The position numbers and the translations under genes are program-made. Of a DNA stretch of 23,094 nt, positions 7,833 through 13,328 are shown in pieces. Origin of the DNA: a virus; the IMG/VR virus record IMGVR_UViG_3300030012_002612, positions 1 to 23,094 of that record. The stretch is one strand, 5' to 3'. Numbering within the stretch: the stretch's first letter is position 1; each line of letters opens with the position of its first letter. The notes under the pieces are model-generated. The model was not told the DNA's origin and did not search any database. It saw only the letters and a list, made by a program, of their open reading frames with translations.

Positions 7833-9367
7833 TGACCTCTTCTCCTAAATGGTAGCGGACCGTTCTGTCGTATACGTCTCGCTCTAGTTTTCATGATAAA
7901 CTCATCCATAAGCGCTACACGTACACCGTAAATAGAGGGTGCAGGTTTGAGTCGCGCACCTTCCAAGGCCAAGACAAACGAGACTAATAGGTCGTCGTTT
8001 CCACCTTTTGGATGATGTGGTGCGCCGTTTGGATTTGTTAATGTGTTTCTTATCTCTGACCATAATTTTTCCTCTAGTATCCTTATTACACCTTCGCATA
8101 ATAATTCACGTAGGTTGTCATAGATACTCAATTTATTTTCCTTGCGTGTGTGCCAGTCTTTACCCTTGTCACTTTTGTATAACTTCTGTGTACCAAACTC
8201 TTCAAGTCTGTGTATGACTAATGAACCCGGTCCGTTTGCTTCTACAATGGTATATGGCTCGTTAAACGTCCAATATATGTCCCACACTTTATCCGCAAAC
8301 TTTGCTGGTAATATAGTATTACAACGATAATGGTAAATAGGTTGTAGTGTTGTTGTTGATACAACTGTAATCGCTGAGTAGTCTTTACCTGTACCGTGAG
8401 CGACGTCTACTCCCATCGCATATCTTTCACCATCTTGTGGGTCACAATACCACATATCTCTACCATTACCTAGCGATACTATTTCACAGTCATCAACTAT
8501 ATCAGTAGGAAAAAACAATGCTGAGTTTGACATAAACGCTTCAGCAACCGAAGCAGGAAACTCACGTTTGAACTTATCAAGTCCCATTGTTTGTATCTGA
8601 GTACGCCGCCAATACATTTGTCCTTTGGTAAGTCCATACTCTTCTGCTATATCTTCTTCATCCTCAGTCATATCAGGTACAGTCTTTTGATGAAACTGGG
8701 ATTTTTTCTTATATGCTTTGTGCTCAAACCAAGGAAAAAAGCAGAGGTGCCAACCATTGTCTGGTGCGTCCATACATAGTCTGTGGTACTTATCACCCGG
8801 TCCATCGGGTGTTGTTTCGATAATTATTTGTCCGTTTCCACAGGATGCGATGGTGTTTGCGAGCAAGTCTTCTTGGTCGTCGAAAAAGGCGAACTCACTA
8901 ATATGGGCGGAGGAAAAAGTAAACGAACGAGTCGCTCCTGCTTTTCCGCCACCCGTAAACGCTCTAAGTTCTGCTCCTGTGTCGTTAAACTTGAGTGTTC
9001 GCTGAGTTGACTTGGACAACTTCCTTTGTAATGGTTTTGGCAAACATAGGTAAAATCCTTTGTCCATTGAGTGTAAGTGGTCTGCTGAGTCTCTTGTATA
9101 AGAGATAATGGCGTGTCTTGTTGGTTGTGTTTCGACATATTGTTTCCATAGGAAGTAGGCACGTATAAGTGTTGAACAACCTATCTGACGCGCCTTACAA
9201 ACTACGATACGGTTGTGTGTTAATAGTGCTTCAAGTAATTCTTCTTGCTCGTTGTTCATTTCAAAAGGTACTAACTCACCTCTCTCTTTGTCAAACACTT
9301 TTAGAAACCTGAAGAAAACTCTAGGGTCTTCTGTTATCTTTTGCATTACAGCTAGTTTATTGCTCAC
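7829..9367 (-). CDS. Terminase large subunit
   Basis: This is the 512-residue DNA-packaging ATPase and nuclease. The start is GTG at 9367, chosen because CAGGAG sits 6 nt before it. Visible motifs are a Walker A-like KARQIGCST (58-66), a Walker B-like FSSAHISEFAFF (151-162) with Ser-Glu in the catalytic position, and the coupling motif IIIETTP (181-187). The RNase H-like nuclease begins GVDVAHGTGKDYS (319-331, Asp321), followed by IVEANGPG and, near the C-terminus, GGNDDLLVSF with further acidic residues. It would package DNA through the portal encoded just downstream. A phage-type promoter motif lies 22-40 bp upstream, so it may head a late transcription unit. Confidence 0.93.
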   Translation of the reverse strand: MSNKLAVMQKITEDPRVFFRFLKVFDKERGELVPFEMNNEQEELLEALLTHNRIVVCKARQIGCSTLIRAYFLWKQYVETQPTRHAIISYTRDSADHLHSMDKGFYLCLPKPLQRKLSKSTQRTLKFNDTGAELRAFTGGGKAGATRSFTFSSAHISEFAFFDDQEDLLANTIASCGNGQIIIETTPDGPGDKYHRLCMDAPDNGWHLCFFPWFEHKAYKKKSQFHQKTVPDMTEDEEDIAEEYGLTKGQMYWRRTQIQTMGLDKFKREFPASVAEAFMSNSALFFPTDIVDDCEIVSLGNGRDMWYCDPQDGERYAMGVDVAHGTGKDYSAITVVSTTTLQPIYHYRCNTILPAKFADKVWDIYWTFNEPYTIVEANGPGSLVIHRLEEFGTQKLYKSDKGKDWHTRKENKLSIYDNLRELLCEGVIRILEEKLWSEIRNTLTNPNGAPHHPKGGNDDLLVSFVLALEGARLKPAPSIYGVRVALMDEFIMKTRARRIRQNGPLPFRRRGQ

Positions 9368-9388
9368 GCAGTACTCCTGTTTAGTATT

Positions 9389-9407
9389 GTTCTATAGTGG
9401 TAAACTT
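9389..9407 (-). promoter_or_regulatory. Phage-type promoter motif before the terminase gene
   Basis: On the minus strand the sequence reads AAGTTTACCACTATAGAAC. The CACTATAGAA core is almost the SP6 promoter core, CACTATAGAAG. It points toward the terminase gene and directly follows the stop codon of the gene upstream. SD CAGGAG and the GTG start follow, so a transcript from here would have a leader of roughly 25-30 nt. Confidence 0.6.
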
Positions 9408-9642
9408 ACTCTTTGTCGTTATTCACTAACTTAAGTATGTCCGCCATATCATCATTACCAAACTCTTGTCTGTATTTTGATAACACTTGCAGTAATTCCA
9501 TAAACGTACGTGGTGACGCTTTCCAGTCTTCTGCTTCATTGTTCTTCACTGCCATCAGCATAATGTTTTTAACGATACCTTCAAAGTCTCCTTCATTGAT
9601 ACACTTCTTTAATCGTTGTTTATATCCTGTATTTGTACTCAT
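9406..9642 (-). CDS. Small helical protein, candidate small terminase subunit
   Basis: This is a 78-residue protein (MSTNTGYKQRLKKCINEGDF) with SD TAGGAG, overlapping the preceding gene by 4 bp. It looks all-helical with a basic N-terminus and an acidic C-terminus (DDMADILKLVNNDKE). The middle (ASPRTFMELLQVLSKYRQEF) could be an oligomerisation helix pair. It lies directly upstream of the large terminase, the usual place for the small subunit that recognises the packaging site. It is shorter than usual for that family and I see no clear helix-turn-helix. The 123-residue gene upstream is an equally possible candidate. Confidence 0.5.
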   Translation of the reverse strand: MSTNTGYKQRLKKCINEGDFEGIVKNIMLMAVKNNEAEDWKASPRTFMELLQVLSKYRQEFGNDDMADILKLVNNDKE

Positions 9643-10010
9643 TTTTTTACTCCTAGTATTTTTTGTAGACGTTGTATTGCTTGATTTTTCTTTTTGAATA
9701 CAGTACTCACAACAACGCCTAATTCATCGGCGCAGTATTGTAAAGTTTGTCCTTCAATAAAATACCACCATATAATCTTTTGTTCATCATCAGGCAATGA
9801 GGGTAGTGCTTCGTGTATCTCCCCCATATAATCCCTCTTTTCTTCACCAGTAATACCGTCTAACTCATCTTCAATACTTTGAGTAGGGTCGTAAGACATA
9901 CCACGCTTCTGTGCTATCCACTCAAACAGTGATGAGTCACCTGTCGACCAATGCTTACGATACCAGCGTCTGTCAAGTTGTTTCTGTGTTTTAATCTTGC
10001 CCTTCGACAT
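9639..10010 (-). CDS. Sigma-region-4-like helix-turn-helix protein
   Basis: This is a 123-residue basic protein. The C-terminal ~55 residues (LPDDEQKIIWWYFIEGQTLQ, then YCADELGVVVSTVFKKKNQA and IQRLQKIL) match the logic of sigma70 region 4: a 'YFIEGQTL..iA..LGVs.sTV....+.A...L' helix-turn-helix. The N-terminal part (RWYRKHWSTGDSSLFEWIAQ) is unlike a full sigma factor, so it is not a complete sigma. It is probably a DNA-binding regulator, or it supplies the DNA-recognition function of a small terminase. Its start overlaps the end of another helix-turn-helix-like gene (9991-10263). The fold call is moderately sure and the role is open. Confidence 0.6.
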   Translation of the reverse strand: MSKGKIKTQKQLDRRWYRKHWSTGDSSLFEWIAQKRGMSYDPTQSIEDELDGITGEEKRDYMGEIHEALPSLPDDEQKIIWWYFIEGQTLQYCADELGVVVSTVFKKKNQAIQRLQKILGVKK

Positions 10011-10263
10011 CCATACCTCTCCTTATCTTTTTCATTGCGGTACGTATATAACCCTGTACAGCAGATTTACTTACTCTTGTAGGCGTAAGTCCTTCGTGGT
10101 ATATTATCTCAGCGATTTGTTCAAGAGTATGATGGTATTGGTTTTTCCAGTTCTCACACTTCTCTCCCTCAAAAAATTGTTTGTCCATACCCGGTTTCCA
10201 ACCCTTGTCTCTGAGTTCTTTGAGTTTTGCATTGGCTGCTGTAAGATTATAGTTGCGTTTCAT
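9991..10263 (-). CDS. Second sigma-region-4-like helix-turn-helix protein
   Basis: This is a 90-residue basic protein starting MKRNYNLTAANAKLKELRDK. Its start overlaps the RusA-like gene's stop (TAATG). The C-terminal half (TLEQIAEIIYHEGLTPTRVS, then KSAVQGYIRTAMKKIRR) has the helix-turn-helix pattern of sigma region 4, including the 'TLEqIAeii' helix and a final 'A+KKIRR' helix like the 'ALRKLR' ending of sigma factors. Together with the next gene it forms a tandem pair of small DNA-binding proteins just before terminase. It could be a late-gene regulator or a packaging accessory protein. No function is established. Confidence 0.55.
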   Translation of the reverse strand: MKRNYNLTAANAKLKELRDKGWKPGMDKQFFEGEKCENWKNQYHHTLEQIAEIIYHEGLTPTRVSKSAVQGYIRTAMKKIRRGMDVEGQD

Positions 10264-10643
10264 TATTCAGTCTCCAGTCTAATGTTGAACTGCCAAGTGT
10301 CTTTATCATAATGCTTCTGAGCGGCTATTCTACGCACTTGACAATCATCGTCGTATAAAACCCCATTGAGACTATCACAGACACTTCCAAAGATGTTCTG
10401 GACGTCTCTACGGCGTCTGTCACCGTATACTACTTCTACCTTCAAATAATACTCTGCGTTCATAGGCCAAGCCCTACCCATATCAACTTCCCACTCTCTC
10501 TTCTTTTCCATTGCTAAGTCTGCTAAGTATTCTTCAAATGCTCTGATGTCGTGTGGTTTGTACATCTTCTTTGTTTTCGAATTAAACTTCATCGAATTTT
10601 TTTTAGCGGGTATTTTCATAAACCCGTCAAACTCTATCAACAT
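10263..10643 (-). CDS. rusA-like: RusA-like Holliday junction resolvase
   Basis: This is a 126-residue protein, matching the usual RusA length of about 120. The start MLIEFDGFMKIPAKKNSM agrees with the RusA N-terminal 'G.P.pK.R' strand. The family signature is clear: RRRRDVQNIFGSVCDSLNGV (76-95) followed by YDDDCQV (97-103). RusA homodimers cut four-way DNA junctions, and in phages they resolve branched replication products before packaging, which fits the site just upstream of terminase. The catalytic motif is usually D-x-D-N. Here it reads D80-V-Q82-N83, so one of the expected aspartates appears to be glutamine. The gene overlaps the preceding gene by 7 bp. Confidence 0.8.
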   Translation of the reverse strand: MLIEFDGFMKIPAKKNSMKFNSKTKKMYKPHDIRAFEEYLADLAMEKKREWEVDMGRAWPMNAEYYLKVEVVYGDRRRRDVQNIFGSVCDSLNGVLYDDDCQVRRIAAQKHYDKDTWQFNIRLETE

Positions 10644-11044
10644 CCTCTTACCTCTTTGTAATCTTGTTCTCTCTCTTCAAAGTGTGCTGCCATAGAGGCG
10701 CAAGGTAAGTGCCAAGTTGTTTCTTCGCTTGGGTTAGGTTTACCGTGTTCAAGCCACTCTTCAAAGTAATAGTGCATATGTTCTACGAACAGTCCGTATA
10801 TCTCAAACCATTGCTGAGGTGTACAGTTATGATACTCGATAAAGTCGTCACCGTCTTCATCATACAAACCCATTGAGTCACATATTGCTTCCCAGTTTGC
10901 TGAGTCATAAAGTATATCGTCAATGTAAAAGTCCATACCTGCTACCCACTCTGGAAAAAAGTCAAAGCGTAGTGTATTGTGTATATCATCAAAGTATGCT
11001 ATTTTGTTAGCGAGACAGTATGCGAGTTTATCTTCTGTTTTCAT
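10637..11044 (-). CDS. Acidic protein of unknown function
   Basis: This is a 135-residue, strongly acidic and aromatic protein starting MKTEDKLAYCLANKIAYFDD with SD GGAAGGAAA. Acidic clusters include FYIDDILYDSANW, LYDEDGDDFIEYHN and the C-terminal HFEEREQDYKEV. A central QQWFEIYGLFVEHMHYYFEE helix is rich in aromatic residues. I do not recognise it. The high net negative charge is what one would expect of a DNA-mimic or inhibitor protein, but that is only a possibility. It lies second in the minus-strand unit that begins at the divergent region and overlaps both neighbours by 7-17 bp, so it is translationally coupled. Confidence 0.6.
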   Translation of the reverse strand: MKTEDKLAYCLANKIAYFDDIHNTLRFDFFPEWVAGMDFYIDDILYDSANWEAICDSMGLYDEDGDDFIEYHNCTPQQWFEIYGLFVEHMHYYFEEWLEHGKPNPSEETTWHLPCASMAAHFEEREQDYKEVRGC

Positions 11045-11366
11045 TTTTGATTTCCTTCCATATAGGTTTGAAGATTTTCCAGCGACATAAGTTGTTAGTA
11101 AAACGATGGTCTTTCAGTATTTCTTTCATCCAAGTACGGGGTACATTGTAAAGTTTACTCCCCCCGTATTCTCTCCAGTCTTGTTCGTATCTGTAGTGTC
11201 CAAGGTACAGTGTACCCCAGTTCTCAAATGTAAGTACCTTACCGTCGTTAAACTCAACATATCGTAGGATGCGTGAGTTGTAAAGTTGTTCGTCCCAAGT
11301 ACGGTGTATCTCCCAAGGTGGGTAGTCAAGGAAGCATAGCGTTTCAAAGTGTTCGTAAGTAATCAT
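11028..11366 (-). CDS. Aromatic-rich small protein, first gene of the minus-strand unit
   Basis: This is a 112-residue protein starting MITYEHFETLCFLDYPPWEI. Trp and Tyr are frequent (for example TWDEQLYNSRILRYVEF and LTFENWGTLYLGHYRYEQDW) and the C-terminus is basic (WKIFKPIWKEIKNENRR). The family is unknown. The start codon lies only about 8 nt beyond the -10 box of the minus-strand promoter and has no SD, so its mRNA may have almost no leader. No better in-frame ATG with an SD is seen downstream. As the first gene after a host-type promoter it is probably expressed early. Confidence 0.6.
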   Translation of the reverse strand: MITYEHFETLCFLDYPPWEIHRTWDEQLYNSRILRYVEFNDGKVLTFENWGTLYLGHYRYEQDWREYGGSKLYNVPRTWMKEILKDHRFTNNLCRWKIFKPIWKEIKNENRR

Positions 11367-11373
11367 ACCTATA

Positions 11374-11401
11374 ATTATACTCTAAAATCTTTTTCTGTAT
11401 A
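11374..11401 (-). promoter_or_regulatory. Sigma70-type promoter for the minus-strand block
   Basis: On the minus strand TATACA (11401-11396), a 16-nt spacer, then TATAAT (11379-11374). Predicted transcription start is near 11366-11368, at the start codon of the first gene. The -35 box is identical to that of the plus-strand promoter at 15266. Confidence 0.7.
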
Positions 11402-11506
11402 TTTTTTTTGGTTTTATTTTTAGTAGCAATTTGACTACGCAACTAGACCAATTTGTAAAGGACAAAAAATGGGCCCTACCACAGCCAAAATAATTAGGCT
11501 TTTTAT

Positions 11507-11534
11507 TTTACACATCAGTGGTGGTGGGTATAAT
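11507..11534 (+). promoter_or_regulatory. Sigma70-type early promoter 1
   Basis: TTTACA (11507-11512), 16-nt spacer, TATAAT (11529-11534). The -10 sits in the palindrome GGTATAATACC. Predicted start is near 11541, giving a leader of about 170 nt before the ATG at 11715. Confidence 0.7.
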
Positions 11535-11602
11535 ACCTATATGAATGATGATTAGAACTTCTCTTCATTTCTCTCTCGCGACACACGCCACCCCCCCTCT
11601 CA

Positions 11603-11634
11603 AAATTATTTCAAATTAATTCGATAAATAATTT
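11603..11634. repeat. AT-rich inverted repeat in the control region
   Basis: AAATTATTT (11603-11611) and AAATAATTT (11626-11634) are perfect 9-bp inverted arms separated by 14 bp. The right arm abuts the -35 box at 11633. It could bind a regulator of that promoter or be an easily melted element. Confidence 0.45.
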
Positions 11635-11660
11635 AACACTTCAATCAAACAGCCTATAAT
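11633..11660 (+). promoter_or_regulatory. Sigma70-type early promoter 2
   Basis: TTAACA (11633-11638), 16-nt spacer, TATAAT (11655-11660). Predicted start is near 11667, about 48 nt before the ATG at 11715 and upstream of the TTCACCACTAAT motif. Confidence 0.65.
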
Positions 11661-11686
11661 AATAATATCAAATCAAACAGGTGATA

Positions 11687-11700
11687 ACTTCACCACTAAT
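11687..11700 (+). promoter_or_regulatory. ACTTCACCACTAAT motif in the leader of the first early gene
   Basis: The same 14 bases recur at 12350-12363. It starts 34 nt after the start of the upstream TATAAT box and is followed by the SD AAGGAG. It resembles the CACTA core of T3/T7-type promoters and may be a second promoter or, because both copies lie near +20 of a host-type promoter, an operator or RNA element. Confidence 0.45.
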
Positions 11701-11714
11701 AACAAGGAGACAAT

Positions 11715-12089
11715 ATGTCAATCAATATAGCACCCGCACTCGAAGGCGGTACCATCATCAACTGGAATAACCAAACTTACGTCATCATCGATATAGATGC
11801 CATTGAGGAAGGTGTCACTCGTTTCAAGTGCCTCAACTGCACCTCAGCCGAGGAGTACACCCTTATCAATTATTCATCGACAACAGACGAGTATTGGGAA
11901 GCAATCCAAGGCAAGGCTGAATTTAATTATGAGACAGGCAAGGAGTGTCCTGACCATTACTCTTATGATGAGGAACTGGAAGCAGCGCTAAGTGATTACC
12001 CAACCTATTGGCGAGAAGAAGGGTCAATGTGTGAAGACCTGCCTGATAGCCTTTGGTGGGATGAGAGAGGTCCGCGCATCGCCGCCTAA
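11715..12089 (+). CDS. Acidic early protein, function unknown
   Basis: This is a 124-residue protein with SD AAGGAGA 5 nt before ATG. The first half looks like a small beta barrel (GGTIINWNNQTYVIIDIDAI, then TRFKCLNCTSAEEYTLINYS). It contains a single CLNC pair of cysteines. The second half is acidic and probably helical (YDEELEAALSDYPTYWREEG) and ends with WWDERGPRIAA. I do not recognise it. As the first gene behind two host-type promoters it is likely among the first proteins made after infection, so host-takeover or defence-inhibition roles are possible but unproven. A phage-type promoter motif begins immediately after its stop codon. Confidence 0.75.
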   Translation: MSINIAPALEGGTIINWNNQTYVIIDIDAIEEGVTRFKCLNCTSAEEYTLINYSSTTDEYWEAIQGKAEFNYETGKECPDHYSYDEELEAALSDYPTYWREEGSMCEDLPDSLWWDERGPRIAA

Positions 12090-12101
12090 CTTTACCACTA
12101 T
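12089..12101 (+). promoter_or_regulatory. Phage-type promoter motif after the first early gene
   Basis: ACTTTACCACTAT begins on the stop codon of the 124-residue gene and is followed by GAGGAGATAA. The 13 bases are identical to the minus-strand copy at 18920-18932, which is followed by GGAGGATAA. It would drive the rest of the early block. Confidence 0.6.
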
Positions 12102-12121
12102 GAGGAGATAATAATAAACAA

Positions 12122-12184
12122 GAGGTAGGATTTTATTCTTACACACGCGAGAGAAGGGTGTCGCAATATGATTACCCTTACCTC
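12122..12184 (+). promoter_or_regulatory. Structured leader that could hide a ribosome binding site
   Basis: AAGGGT (12154-12159) pairs with ACCCTT (12174-12179), placing the ATG at 12168 in the loop. GAGGT (12122-12126) pairs with ACCTC (12180-12184), directly adjoining the first helix. The AAGGG in the first stem is the SD of the small frame that starts at 12168, so the fold would block its translation until opened. Confidence 0.35.
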
Positions 12185-12317
12185 CCATATCGAGATGTTT
12201 TTTCTAACCCATACCCAAGACAGACGTGTCCTGAGGTGGCAGGAGAGCAGTATATCGATACTCGAACGCGATTTATTTCGAAAAAAATACAAAAAAGATT
12301 TACACTTTTACACTTAA
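12168..12317 (+). CDS. Possible 49-residue small protein in the second early leader
   Basis: The frame starts at ATG 12168, 9 nt after AAGGG, and ends at TAA 12317. It encodes a short aromatic then basic peptide (MITLTSHIEMFFLTHTQDRR, ending FRKKYKKDLHFYT). It sits in the 309-bp gap between two early genes, downstream of a phage-type promoter motif, and its last codons overlap the next sigma70-type promoter. Its SD and start lie in a predicted hairpin. Nothing is recognisable and it may be chance. Apart from this frame the gap holds only regulatory sites. Confidence 0.3.
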   Translation: MITLTSHIEMFFLTHTQDRRVLRWQESSISILERDLFRKKYKKDLHFYT

Positions 12318-12326
12318 GGGTATAAT
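12299..12326 (+). promoter_or_regulatory. Sigma70-type early promoter 3
   Basis: TTTACA (12299-12304), 16-nt spacer, TATAAT (12321-12326), with GGG before and TATATA after the -10 box. Predicted start is near 12333, leaving a leader of about 66 nt before ATG 12399. Confidence 0.7.
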
Positions 12327-12349
12327 TATATATAACAAACACACATCAT

Positions 12350-12363
12350 ACTTCACCACTAAT
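12350..12363 (+). promoter_or_regulatory. ACTTCACCACTAAT motif in the leader of the second early unit
   Basis: This is identical over 14 bases to 11687-11700 and lies at nearly the same distance (31 nt) from the start of its upstream TATAAT box. It is followed by AGACTT and, further on, SD CAGGAGA. Confidence 0.45.
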
Positions 12364-12398
12364 AGACTTCAATAATTCAAACAAAACAGGAGACAGCA

Positions 12399-12776
12399 AT
12401 GTCAATCAAAGATATAAACGACAAACTGATGAAGGCAGGATTTATTCCTTCAATAATAAACGAACTCACCAACGACGAACTCGAAGAGATGCTAAAAGAC
12501 TCAATCATTGAGATGTGGGAAGGTAATCGATACCTCGTGCAACGGGTGACCAAACACAAGCCGGTCACAAATAATCCCAAACGATATGGTCCTGCATTTA
12601 TGTGGATGAGCTGTATCGACCTCAACTCGTGTGAGAAGGTCAGACTGCGAGTCCGATACGATAGACTTCCATCAAAGAACACACCCCAAAATTGGTCCAT
12701 CAACGAGTGGGTAGACAAGTCCATTTGGAAAGTGGGTGAACAAAGACTTTATGTAAAGGAGTGGTCAAATGCTTAA
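12399..12776 (+). CDS. Early protein of unknown function
   Basis: This is a 125-residue protein starting MSIKDINDKLMKAGFIPSII with SD CAGGAGA. The N-terminal ~45 residues look helical (NELTNDELEEMLKDSIIEMW). The remainder looks mainly beta, with many Trp and Arg (AFMWMSCIDLNSCEKVRLRV, then WVDKSIWKVGEQRLYVKEW). I do not recognise it. It has its own sigma70-type promoter and TTCACCACTAAT motif. Its end overlaps the next start by 8 bp, and four genes follow without gaps down to the polymerase-like gene, so it heads that operon. Confidence 0.7.
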   Translation: MSIKDINDKLMKAGFIPSIINELTNDELEEMLKDSIIEMWEGNRYLVQRVTKHKPVTNNPKRYGPAFMWMSCIDLNSCEKVRLRVRYDRLPSKNTPQNWSINEWVDKSIWKVGEQRLYVKEWSNA

Positions 12777-13050
12777 AGGACAACTCATACAAAAATCCAC
12801 AGGTGAGGTGGGCGTCATTATCGACGTCCACGAGACTTGGGTAATCGAACAATACAATACCAACAGCAGAGGTATTTCGAGAGAGCGAGTCAATTATTAT
12901 TGCTCAATACTTTGGGGCGATGAGATGGAAAATACGAGTATATACTATCGACACAACTCTTATCAACTCGACTCAAAGATATATACGATTCGAGTAAAGC
13001 CTGAAGATGTTATGAACTATGATAGATACAGAGTGAAGGTGGTAGCGTGA
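12769..13050 (+). CDS. Small SH3/KOW-like barrel protein, unknown role
   Basis: This is a 93-residue protein starting MLKGQLIQKSTGEVGVIIDV with SD AAGGAG 7 nt upstream. The N-terminal 'kGqLI.kstGEVGVIiDV' followed by VNYYCSILWGDEMENT and a closing strand (IYTIRVKPEDV) has the spacing of small SH3-like or KOW-like beta barrels. These occur in many small phage regulatory proteins. Its stop (TGA) overlaps the GTG start of the next gene. The fold is a guess from pattern, and a role with the adjacent polymerase-like protein is not shown. Confidence 0.65.
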   Translation: MLKGQLIQKSTGEVGVIIDVHETWVIEQYNTNSRGISRERVNYYCSILWGDEMENTSIYYRHNSYQLDSKIYTIRVKPEDVMNYDRYRVKVVA

Positions 13051-13328
13051 AGTGGACTAAACAACTGAAGGGTAGGTGCTTTCATTTTGGCGAGGGTAAA
13101 CACTCAGCGCTTTTCTTAGAAGACTGTGACTCACTCGATGAAGACTCGATATGGCTGACAGATATATTCGTTGATGGATATACCTGCAAGGCTGTTATCA
13201 ACTGGGATAGACTTATTCACAAACGCGAGAAGACTGAGTACAATAGACACGAAGGTCCGTGTATGGTCCAGATGTATATACCAAACTATCAATGGGAAAG
13301 AGGATTTGATGACGTCACACTTATCTAA
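13047..13328 (+). CDS. Small protein of unknown function (GTG start)
   Basis: This is a 93-residue protein whose start codon is GTG inside GTGA, with AAGGTGG upstream. It begins MKWTKQLKGRCFHFGEGKHS, followed by ALFLEDCDSLDEDSIWLTDI and a basic middle (WDRLIHKREKTEYNRHEGP). It looks beta-rich and may be related in fold to the preceding small barrel protein: both open with a 'LKG...G' strand and have a similar length. I do not recognise it. It overlaps the polymerase-like gene by 20 bp. Confidence 0.6.
   Translation: MKWTKQLKGRCFHFGEGKHSALFLEDCDSLDEDSIWLTDIFVDGYTCKAVINWDRLIHKREKTEYNRHEGPCMVQMYIPNYQWERGFDDVTLI

Larger units (their letters stand above)
11367..11714. other. Divergent control region between minus- and plus-strand gene blocks
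   Basis: These 348 bp hold no convincing gene. They contain one minus-strand and two plus-strand sigma70-type promoters, a TTCACCACTAAT phage motif, a C7 run (11591-11597), an AT-rich 9-bp inverted repeat (11603-11634) and a short AGCC/GGCT hairpin followed by TTTTTATTTT (11483-11510). The two copies of CAATTTG at 11429 and 11451 could be operator half-sites. The AT-rich stretch could also serve as a replication origin, but nothing here proves it. Confidence 0.6.

Noticed and set aside
11469-11555. A 28-codon frame (MGPTTAKIIRLF) with AAAGGA upstream in the divergent region
   Set aside because: It is very short, it spans the -35 and -10 boxes of an early promoter, and the peptide is unremarkable.
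13171-13308. Extended N-terminus for the polymerase-like protein
   Set aside because: It overlaps the upstream gene by over 150 bp and has no SD. ATG 13309 has AGAGGA at proper distance.
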